25,763 nucleotides of DNA from Sphaeroforma sirkka (taxonomy: Eukaryota > Opisthokonta > Ichthyosporea > Ichthyophonida): the NCBI GenBank assembly GCA_001586965.3, contig LUCW03001716.1, positions 1 to 25,763 of the forward strand. Reading direction: 5' to 3'. Positions 18,499 to 25,763 of the stretch are shown piece after piece. Within the stretch, counting starts at the first letter, position 1; each line of letters opens with the position of its first letter. The notes beneath the pieces were generated by a model, which saw nothing but the letters and a program-made list of their open reading frames with translations, searched no databases and was not told where the DNA came from. Made by a program: the position numbers and the translations under genes.

Positions 18499-18855
18499 TC
18501 AAATTAGACATGGGTAAGCAAGCGACGATGGTCCTCTAAGGAGGTTCTGACAACCTGTGGGCGTGCAACAAGCAGCAATAAGGTTGCGTATACTGGCATG
18601 GGCGATGTGCAAGCAATCGAGAACGTCCGGATCATAGAGCAGTCAGCGGATGTTGCCGGCCATGCGGTCGAACCCGGACCGGCCGGTGGCATACACCAAG
18701 TTGTACGCTGGCATGTGGCTGAAGTTTAGTAAAAGAGACGTCAGCTGCCATTTCAGCGTTGGCTCAGGTCCGTCGGTAGAATATCGAACGGATGTTCGAG
18801 GTACTCCAAGAGCTCGTGGTTTCATGTGTGGTCGAGTGATATTGAAAGTCCTCAT
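18499..18855 (-). pseudogene. Unrecognised minus-strand frame with internal TGA
   Basis: A 70-codon frame (18643-18855) ends at TGA. The same frame stays open for 47 more codons (LLYDPDVLDCLHIAHASIRN onward) to another TGA at 18499-18501. The region has more G and C than its surroundings, as expected for an exon. The opposite strand is also open, so only one of the two is real, and I cannot decide which. Confidence 0.25.
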
Positions 18856-19186
18856 TAATGAGGTTGAGGATCAGGACAATAATCCTGAGGAGCCTGTGGC
18901 GTCGGCTGCGGACAATATGGAAGCGATGCAGAAGCGGCTGGTAGCGTATCAGGCAGGCGCTCCCGTGGTTGAGTTAGATAGTCATCACTACACAGTGCAA
19001 AGTACGCCAGCCGCATACCAAGCATACATAAGCACAGTAGCTAATATTCAAAGGACGTATATACCAGTTCATGCGCTGTACATAGCAAATATCCATATAG
19101 ATGTAAAATTGTATGTAAAAGTTTATGCGCTGGAAAAAAAATCAATGGAGTATACATATATACACATATTTGATACTGCATGGTGA
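18508..19186 (+). CDS. Unrecognised plus-strand ORF, GC-richer island
   Basis: The frame at 18650-19186 (178 codons, ATG start) includes INEVEDQDNNPEEPVASAAD and MEAMQKRLVAYQAGAPVVEL, which look natural. The last 60 residues are AT-driven and doubtful. A different frame just upstream (18508-18729) is also open, with NKVAYTGMGDVQAIENVRII, and one indel would join the two. Against this, the minus strand is open over the same interval. No known domain is seen. Confidence 0.3.
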
Positions 19187-19352
19187 CTCAAGAAGATTGT
19201 ATTGATTGCTATTCGTATGCATATAGTGAATAATCATATATAAAGCGTATGTGTATGTATGCGTTTGTCTGCGTGTGCGTGTGACTTCATGTGTGAATTG
19301 TTAACCTTGCCATAAAAACTTTAAACTTCTTAGCAGATTTCAGACAATATGT
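19187..19352. other. Short AT-rich spacer
   Basis: Nothing is recognised apart from a (TG)-rich stretch at about 19240-19290. Confidence 0.5.
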
Positions 19353-19547
19353 TCATCTCACCAGTTCTTGTGTGTTTCCTTCTGAAGTTCTGTCTGCAGC
19401 AGGTGCAGTGTGTTTACTCACACTGTTAAACCAGGTAGTCACTTTCTCTTTGCTAGTTCACTGCTTTGATTCTAATGCCATAGTGCTATCAGAAATTGCC
19501 CTTCCTTGGTAATGTAAAGTCACTATCATACTTAGTGTATCACTCAT
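19353..19547 (-). CDS. Small ORF overlapping the 205-codon frame by ATGA, with internal TGA
   Basis: The ATG at 19547 overlaps the TGA of the upstream frame (ATGA). The frame runs 29 codons (MSDTLSMIVTLHYQG...) to TGA at 19458-19460, and is then open for 34 more codons (TSKEKVTTWFNSVSKHT...) to TGA at 19353-19355. A splice-donor-like ctg|gtgaga lies at the very end. The parts look coding but are short. One frameshift could make this the continuation of the 205-codon frame. Confidence 0.3.
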
Positions 19548-20161
19548 GTTTGCATATTGTTGACTTTCATAGACAATCCCTCGAAAGCAATATTGAATCG
19601 TTTGTGCACAATCGTGGCTTGAGAGTAAACACCTTTAAATTTTCTCATCTGTTGATCGGGTAGTGGAGTGCGATGTATTAGATGGAACGAACCGTTTTGC
19701 ATATCTACAACTCTCCCAGTGAAAACAATATTTACAGTTTGCATATTGGGTACTGCACTTCCAGGGAAGTACAGAATTTTGCTTAAGACAAAATCTTTGT
19801 CTGTCTCACTGCACATCAAGGGGAACCCTCCTATGTTCGTTGCGTTATCCAGGTAGTTTGCTGCTATATAAGTAAGTGATCTACAGTACTTCTGTACCAA
19901 TAATACACGATTACCAACGATCACATCCACTTTTAAGATCTTGTAGAGTTCGATATTTTTCTGCGCACGTCCTAAGCCATGGGTTGCTTCAACTGCTTTT
20001 TTCAGTATATCCCGATCCATGCTTCTACTACGAGAAGTTGATGCACAATGACTGTGGTGATTTTTCGTGTTCGATATCCTGTTCTTTAGTTCGGATACGA
20101 CCATCACTGGTTTGGCTGTAAATGTCATGTCCTCTCGTTCGCAGTTAATGTGTTTGTACAC
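19544..20161 (-). CDS. Unrecognised ORF (about 190-205 aa)
   Basis: This is the longest convincing open frame of the non-element part. It opens after a TAA; the first codon is GTG, and an ATG follows 11 codons later (MTFTAKPVMVVSEL). The protein has a mixed helix-strand look, with HGLGRAQKNIELYKILKVDV, AANYLDNATNIGGFPLMCSE and FPGSAVPNMQTVNIVFTGRV. There is no signal peptide, membrane segment or motif I recognise. It is followed by a small overlapping frame and preceded by a THAP-like frame 158 bp upstream on the same strand, so these may be exons or adjacent genes of one unit. Confidence 0.5.
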   Translation of the reverse strand: MYKHINCEREDMTFTAKPVMVVSELKNRISNTKNHHSHCASTSRSRSMDRDILKKAVEATHGLGRAQKNIELYKILKVDVIVGNRVLLVQKYCRSLTYIAANYLDNATNIGGFPLMCSETDKDFVLSKILYFPGSAVPNMQTVNIVFTGRVVDMQNGSFHLIHRTPLPDQQMRKFKGVYSQATIVHKRFNIAFEGLSMKVNNMQT

Positions 20162-20319
20162 TTAGTAGATTCACAGTCTAATTCGGCGTGTGGTACTTAC
20201 GTATATGAAATTTCTGATGCTTCAGGTTAATATTTGACACTACTTGGTAGGGCTGTGCGCTCAATTTTAATATCAGAAAACATTGCGATTGGATCCAGTA
20301 GGAATAACTTCGGCATACA

Positions 20320-20592
20320 TCATGTTCTCGGACACTTCCCATGTCTGTAGTCGACCATGTCGTCGATGTCGAAGTGTAAGCTGCATACTTTCATCTTCCC
20401 ATAACCGTTCGTCTGCCAAGCCAGAGTATTTTTCCAACTATCCTTGAAATGGTGGACGATCACTTCACTATTTTTCGGTATCCGACCATATTCTATGACA
20501 CACCTAAGATCGCTTGTCATATCTGTGTATTCTTCACCTAGACACGCTGAATCGTGTAGCGGAGAACATCTCGGTTTATATTCAGTGAACAT
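20320..20592 (-). CDS. Small ORF with THAP-like zinc-finger features (90 aa)
   Basis: It starts at a good ATG and ends at TGA. Residues 47-49 are HHF, Trp is at 53 and 59, and KVCSLHFDIDD is at 68-78. This resembles the THAP DNA-binding domain (HxF...W...CxxHFxxDD). The expected N-terminal C-x2-4-C pair is not clear: cysteines are at 9, 17 and 31. THAP domains occur in animal transcription factors and P-element-type transposases. If correct, this would be the N-terminal exon of such a protein; the match could also be chance. Confidence 0.35.
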   Translation of the reverse strand: MFTEYKPRCSPLHDSACLGEEYTDMTSDLRCVIEYGRIPKNSEVIVHHFKDSWKNTLAWQTNGYGKMKVCSLHFDIDDMVDYRHGKCPRT

Positions 20593-21111
20593 TTTATAGT
20601 GATGTAGATATCGGTCTCTTAAGGTGGTATAAACATCTTAGAGCTACTTAACGTAATAAAATCTTAAAGTCTTTTAATAAGTTTTTTTAAGTATACGAAT
20701 TTTAGTCTGGTAATAAAGTTAGGTATGCCTCATAGAAATCAGCAATACTCTGGGGATTGTAAGGCTGAGACATTGCCTATATATCATCCTCCCAGTACTG
20801 ATTTCGCCGAAGGGATTTTATTTATGTTTTCGTTATCGTTATCGTCGAAACTAGTATTACTTGTTTCGTCGCATGGATTACTAAAACTAGTAAAATCCTA
20901 TCTTTAGAAAAAAAAGTAAAAAAGAAAAATAATACTCTTGATGTCCTTAGTTATTGTCTTAACCAATAACTGGCCACTTATCAAGAATTACCGACTTGCC
21001 ATCATCAGACTGGCACATCTGATTGGCTGAGCAGAGGTCAAACTAGGTAACCATTAAGGGTCCCTAGAAACCTATGTTCGGTTGAGCCATCTCGCTACCG
21101 AAGTATTCAGA
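20593..21111. other. AT-rich stretch without a recognised gene
   Basis: A 60-codon plus-strand frame at 20725-20907 has weak composition. Its minus strand reads an acidic SFDDNDNENINKIPSA stretch without an initiator. Neither is accepted as a gene. At 21134-21153, just beyond, a perfect inverted repeat (taggtct/agaccta) lies in the putative LTR of copy C. Confidence 0.5.
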
Positions 21112-21362
21112 TGTATATTTTGGAGTGTTTATTTAGGTCTCTTAATAGACCTACTCCAAATCTACTCTTTGGCCTTTTCACAGTCCCTTTAATGGGTCGG
21201 GGCCAAAATATCTGATTTGTAAAATGGAAAAGGTACTTGTAAATAGAACCGTTAAAAACCATTTAATACACGTGCTTTTAATAGTACGTTTATAATTTAC
21301 GTACTGCGTAAGAGTACGTTTATCAACATAAGAGTCTAATGTGGAGGCCCGGCTATTACACA
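21112..21362 (-). repeat. Putative 3' LTR of copy C
   Basis: The right edge at 21362 is supported by a TGTGTAATAGCCGGGCC start in element sense, resembling TGTAGAAATACGGCC of copy B, and by an adjoining polypurine tract. The left edge at tgtatatttt (21112) is a guess based on TG...CA ends only. The length would be about 251 bp. Confidence 0.4.
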
Positions 21363-21375
21363 GCCCCCACCCAGC
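21363..21375 (-). promoter_or_regulatory. Polypurine tract of copy C
   Basis: The plus strand reads gcccccacccagc, giving gctgggtgggggc in element sense directly before the TGTG of the LTR. Its position and composition fit the plus-strand primer. Confidence 0.6.
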
Positions 21376-21497
21376 TTTGAAATTCAAGAGAGGCTAGTTG
21401 CTCACTCAAGCTGATTTTGGTTTTTGCAAAGCGAGAAAGAAAAACGGGTTGAAAACATTAAGTAGCATGACATATATTTAATGTTTCTCAGGTGAAG

Positions 21498-23115
21498 TTA
21501 AGCGTTCTCGGTTACCCTGTGAGTTTTGGGCTTAGGTCCAGTAGGTCCGTGGTGGTCGACTGGACGTTTCTTACGTTTCAGCGTCTTTGGGACGTATGAA
21601 GGATGAGCAGTAAAGCTCGGGATAAATGCTGTAGGTGGGTAAGTTTTAACTTCTGTACCTTCAGATGTTGGGAACATGCTGTCTTTATCAGCTTGTGACT
21701 TATGTAGGCGTTTACGCCATTTTCTATTAAAGGCTTTTAAATAGTCTTGATTGTCAAAAGCGTCTGAAGTTAACTCAGCGATCGTACCGTCTATAAAGCG
21801 TGTACGATAGTATGTGTAACCTCCCTTATCCGTTCTCCATATTATGTCCTTAAATTCAGAACGATCAAGAGGGGCATTAGAGTCATGTCTTCTTGCGAGT
21901 ATAATCTCAGTAGTCGGAATACGACTTGTGCCTATATTAAGCGCACTAGAACCATCGGGGTTATTAACCTCGTACGTTCCGCTTTTAGTGTCTGCTACTG
22001 AGATTATATATGGACCTATCCATTTAGATGTTAATACAGTAGCATCAGAGTTGCGTTGACGGATGTTAACTCTGTCACCAACCTGATACACTGCTATCTT
22101 CTTGGTAGTGTTCCATCTGTTTTGCCTTTTTAATAAGGCTATATTACGTGTTTCTCGCAAGCAAGGGTATACAACGTTATGTATACGTTGTACCTTTTCT
22201 TGTTATAGGGTATTTGTAACTCACTATATCTGCCACGAAAATAGTGAGCGGGTGTAGTTCCTGTAGCCGGATCAGCACACTCGTTCATTTGTGTTTGTAC
22301 CCATTTAAGATGGTACGGCCAATCATCTGCATCCGTCGTTAATGCAGTGCGTAAGAAGAACTTAAGTCTTCTATGGCGCGTTTCATTTGCGCCTTGCGTT
22401 TGCGGTTTATATGGCACACCTCTCTTATGGCACATGCCTGATACGAGTACTAATGATTCCATAATGTCATCACAGAATTCGCTACCGTTATCAGAGCACA
22501 TAATACCTGGCCACCCGTGGTCAGCAAAGACTTGGCAACATAATTCTGCCACGGTCTGCGTACTTTTATCCTTAAGAGGGTAAAGTAAGTTAAACCGTGA
22601 CGCCACATCAAAGAAGTGGCATACGTAACGGTCGCCTGAGTGCTCGGACGTAGGCAGGTCAACCAGATCAATGATGACCCTGCGCCATGGAACATCTTCG
22701 GTCACACTCTTAAGCGGTGCGAACCCATAGCGCTTGTTCTGATTGAGATCACAGTCTGTGCATGACTGATATACTTTGTCAACTAAAGTTGCCAACTTGG
22801 GATGCGCTATCCCATTTCGTTTAGCATCTTTAAGTGCTTCTACTACGTTCTGGTGCTTCAGCTTATGATTTTGCATCAGCCAAGAGAGAATGTTATCATC
22901 ATTCTGCTCTTCCAGTATAAAGGTAGGGTGTTGAGAATCCACTTGCGTGTTCTCTACGTCTGTTGTGTTCACAGACTCCTCTCTTCCTTTTGTATGCGCA
23001 TCTTTAGTGCGTTCATAAAAATATGCTACACTTGACTTGTTTAATAGTCGTAATATGTGTGCATGTAAATCAGGGTTCTCGTTCATGAGTCCCTTTAGAA
23101 AGAGTGTCTTAAAGA
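21498..23115 (-). pseudogene. Integrase of copy C
   Basis: The main frame (22139-23086) holds the HHCC zinc region (HKLKHQNVVEAL ... CTDC), first Asp in RRVIIDLVDL, MCSDNGSEF, and the Glu in QTQGANETRHR; the last two are spaced exactly D-35-E. The second frame (21498-22160) has VGDRVNI, WIGPYIISV (GPY module) and the chromodomain-like KDIIWRTDKGGYTYYRTRFIDG followed by AELTSDAF. It ends in a basic tail (LKRKKRPVD, TGPKPKTHRV) at TAA. The two frames overlap at about 22139-22200, so a single indel breaks an otherwise complete enzyme. The tail motif TGPxxKxHRV is shared with copy B. Confidence 0.93.
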
Positions 23116-23765
23116 TCTTCGGGCTTGGACTTTATGTTATTAAATAAAGTCCTAGCTAGAGACTGACGCTTCTTAACAGTGTAGTCAGTAGTAGATTGTA
23201 TTTCTTGTGCACAAACTTCAAGTGTTGTGTTGTCTTTGAACTGGTTAGCGTTCAATTTGGTAGAGAGTGGAATCTCTGATTCTTTGACCTTGTTAAGGAA
23301 GGTCGCAGAAGGGGTCCATGAGGTTGTACCTCTAGGACCTATACGACATATTATAGTATGTCTCCAGGGCGTCTTTTGGACTGCTCGGGTACCCTGATAG
23401 AGGAAGGTATCTACTTCCCTATCTAAATATATTGGCTCGCATTGTATCATGCTTATTAATTTATTGAGCCACGGATCTAATTTCCGTAGGGGACAACACA
23501 ACGTTAAGGTAGCTTTATGTATCTGAACGTAGTTTAATAATTGGGCAATTAACTGCCACGGTGGATTAGCCCACGCGTTATGTTTGGAGAGATCCAATTG
23601 AAAGGCATCTCCTAGAGGATGATTTAACGTCCTGTAATCTTTTAATTGCGCGTTATGATGCGCGGCGAACATATCTATAGTATGTGGGCCGAATGTCTTT
23701 GTGCTAACTCAAACCATCTTGGATTACATTTCCAATCAGTGGCAAGAGTTCGCGGACTGACTTAT
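23109..23765 (-). CDS. Dam-like methyltransferase domain of copy C
   Basis: The open frame (23109-23672) starts MFAAHHNAQLKDYRTLNHP and contains DAFQLDLSKHNAWANPPWQL; the NPPW codons are at 23556-23567. Upstream, across an indel, TDWKCNPRWFELAQ and GPHTIDMFAA extend it to match copy B. The motif order matches phage-type Dam and the DIRS-element methyltransferase domain. Downstream, LTLCCPLRKLDPW and DTFLYQG are as in copy B. With NPPW intact and conservation between two families, the domain seems to have been kept by selection, at least until recently. Confidence 0.78.
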
Positions 23766-24307
23766 TAAAAGTCTGGTACAAACCTGGACAACATATCCGG
23801 TAAGTGGTTATGTATGCCTGGTAAATGTTTTATATCAAAGTGAAATTTTGATATTGTATCATGCCATCTGCTCAATAATTGAGAGTCCGGCTTCATCTCT
23901 TTCATGTATTGAAGAGACTTTTGATCACACATCAGCGTAAATGCTGTTCCATAGAGGTAATCTCTAAAGTGTGTCATAGCTGTTACTATAGCTAATAATT
24001 CTTGTTTAACAGTTGGATAATTCAACTGTGATGCATTCATAGCACGACTAAAGAATTGTATGTATCTAGGGTTTATTATCTATAACCTGATACAATACTC
24101 CTCTAGTGCTAGGTCTGATGCGTCCGTTGCTATTTCAAACGGCACGCCATCAACTGGTCCTTGAACCACAGGTGCTTGTTGTACTGCGTGCTTGAGGATC
24201 TTAAATGCCTCATCACACTCTTTAGTCCATAGCTCCTCTAACTTACCTTTGTGACATCTTAAGTGTCCAAAAGGTTTTAAGTAATCTGCTAAGTGTGGAA
24301 ACGCCAT
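23765..24307 (-). pseudogene. RNase H domain of copy C
   Basis: The N-terminal part (24080-24307) has LWTKECDEAFKILKHAV and VPFEIATDASD. The C-terminal part (23765-24040) has NYPTVKQELLAIV, LMCDQKSLQYMKEM and LPGIHNHLPDMLSRF, with the expected Asp, Glu and Asp. A frameshift at about 24050-24090 separates them. Confidence 0.9.
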
Positions 24308-25060
24308 CTGAAAAGAAGTTTACGAATCCACACATGCTATTTACATCTCTCCCGGTTGTTGGAGTTCTCCAATCTAAGAGATGTTCTACCTTTCCGGGGT
24401 CGATTTTAATACCTTCCCCTGAGATTCTATACCCTAAGAGTTGAATCTCACTCATAGCAAAATGACATTTCTTCTCATTAATTTTGAAGTTCTGTTCATT
24501 TAATCTTTGTAGTACTCGTCTGACTAATGCTTCGTGTTCGACACTTTAGTCTTTGAGAAGATGACTATGTCATCTATGTAGACTTGCACGTTAGGCATGT
24601 CTGCAAACATTTCCTCCATTACTTGTTGGAAGAATGCTTTGGTAGGGAGTGTAACCCAAAAGGTGCGCCCTTAAAAGCGATATTGTTTACCCTTCCATGT
24701 AAAAACTAAAGTATTTACGGTGGGGTTCATATACCTTCATTTGGTGGTATCCTTGTGTTAGGTCTATAGTTGTAAATACTGTAGCACCTTCCATTCTTCT
24801 TAACAACTCGTTTATACGTGTGAAGTGAAAGCTCATGAGTTGGCAATAATTTATTTATTGACTCATATCTAAACATACTCTGACCTTCTTAAATGAGCCG
24901 TCAGAGTTATGTTGACCAACGGCAAGTAATGCCAAGTTTACTGGAGTTTGTTGATAGTTTATTTCTATCACTCCATCTGTTAACCATTCATCGACTTGTT
25001 CTTTTACTACGGCTTCGTGTCTCCAAGATACATAGTTTGTTGATGGACACTTCAGCTGAA
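24243..25060 (-). pseudogene. Reverse transcriptase of copy C
   Basis: The fingers (24855-25060) read CPSTNYVSWRHEAVVKEQV and GVIEINYQQTPVNLALLAV. The palm is broken but readable: GAPFGLHSLP near 24640-24665 and QVYIDDIVIFSK with the YIDD codons at 24569-24580. The thumb/connection (24243-24455) has LLGYRISGEGIKIDPGKVE and GRDVNSMCGFVNFF. At least four frame changes occur. The PFGL and YIDD forms are closer to the Ty3/Gypsy standard than the PEGL and YLDD of copy B. Confidence 0.92.
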
Positions 25061-25660
25061 AGTAAAGTCTACCTTGGTTAAATAACAATCCGTCGCTTGG
25101 AAAACGGTAAGTGCCAGTCAGTGATATTGTTTACATGTAATCTTCTTATTTACTAAGATTAGATCACGATCTTTCCGCAAAGTCAGTTCTCCAAGATATT
25201 AGTTTCTTCTTCTTGATCAGCCGGATGGTGAAAGTTATTGGTAATAAAGCATTGACAAGTCGTTCGATTGACCCTTTAATGGACTGCTTCAAGTTACGAG
25301 TTTGTAGGCCTGAGTAAAGTCTTTACATATGGCTTTAGTCTAATTCCTGATGACACTTCAGCTGAGTAAAAGTCTACGCTTGGTTAAATCTAAACTAACA
25401 TATCCGTCAAGCCAAACGGAACTTTAGCCCAGTCAGTGATCTTAATCTTCTTATTTACTAAGATTAGATCAATGATCTTTTCCGCAAAGTTATTAATTCC
25501 TTGACTGTGTCGGGATGGTGGTATATATGGTTTCAGACATTATCGTCTGATTGATCCTTTAATGGATCTACATTGTTCGGTGTAAAACCTTGTTACGGTT
25601 ATACCTAATGTAAGTAAATCACTCATTCGACGATAATGTCGTACTTTGCACGACATCTTT
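25041..25660 (-). repeat. Diverged tandem duplication, period about 307 bp
   Basis: Landmarks recur at an offset of about 307 bp: tgatg(g)acacttcagctga at 25041 and 25348, ttcttatttactaagattagatca near 25140 and 25448, and gattga.cctttaatgga near 25266 and 25548. Copy B has this segment once. Confidence 0.8.
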
Positions 25661-25763
25661 ACTATCACAGCTTAGGTTGTAATGTGGCGATGGTCGGCTA
25701 ATGAGATTTAACATCGGTAGCCATCGTATCGTAATCTCTTGGAAGTCTATCAGCAATATACGT
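25061..25763 (-). pseudogene. Protease region of copy C with internal duplication
   Basis: This corresponds in position to the protease-RT linker and protease of copies A and B. No long frame survives. Two diverged copies of the linker segment follow each other. The active-site loop expected near 25600-25700 is not clearly readable. Confidence 0.5.

Larger units (their letters stand above)
21112..25763 (-). mobile_element. Ty3/Gypsy-like LTR retrotransposon, copy C (partial, distinct family)
   Basis: It reads right to left and is cut by the right edge inside the protease region. It has the same gene order as copy B, including the methyltransferase-like domain, but many amino-acid differences in every domain, so it is a separate related family. 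The integrase and methyltransferase frames are much better preserved than in copies A and B, while RT and protease are broken. The left boundary is uncertain because the other LTR lies outside the window. Confidence 0.85.

Overview
This is a repeat-rich, AT-rich stretch of a eukaryotic nuclear genome, most likely from an invertebrate animal. That lineage call is weak: it rests on long microsatellites, AATAAA-type polyadenylation signals, one THAP-like and one piggyBac-like cysteine-rich fragment, and the absence of operons or ribosome binding sites. No intact host gene can be named. Most of the window is three copies of Ty3/Gypsy-like LTR retrotransposons, all pointing to the minus strand.

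Layout, left to right. (1) 1-4912 is copy A, cut by the left edge of the window: 5' LTR 4314-4912, then gag, protease, reverse transcriptase and the start of RNase H reading leftwards. All its genes are broken, and the front of gag is replaced by a 1.35-kb block holding a 335-bp inverted repeat. (2) 4913-7230 is non-element DNA with a truncated Cys-rich gene end, a duplicated 3' UTR and unrecognised ORF fragments. (3) 7231-14893 is copy B, a complete element with two LTRs of 596 and 597 bp (about 99% alike by eye). (4) 14894-15709 is a decayed copia-type integrase. (5) 15710-17534 holds diverged short repeats, an opposite-facing solo LTR (16313-16848) and a 177-bp AT microsatellite. (6) 17535-20592 holds a set of unrecognised ORFs, mostly on the minus strand. 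(7) About 21112-25763 is copy C, a related but distinct element cut by the right edge.

Element order, pieced together from the copies, is LTR - gag with Cys/His zinc motifs - in-frame UGA - aspartic protease - reverse transcriptase - RNase H - Dam-like methyltransferase domain (NPPW motif) - integrase with HHCC, DD35E, GPF and a chromodomain-like segment plus a basic tail - LTR. The methyltransferase-like domain between RNase H and integrase, the UGA shared by copies A and B, and a tRNA-like Pol III promoter inside the gag of copy B are the most interesting points.

Many reading-frame breaks are single-base indels, some in homopolymers, in an element whose LTRs are nearly identical. Some breaks may therefore be consensus errors rather than true decay. 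Homology calls come from reading motifs by eye; no search was run.
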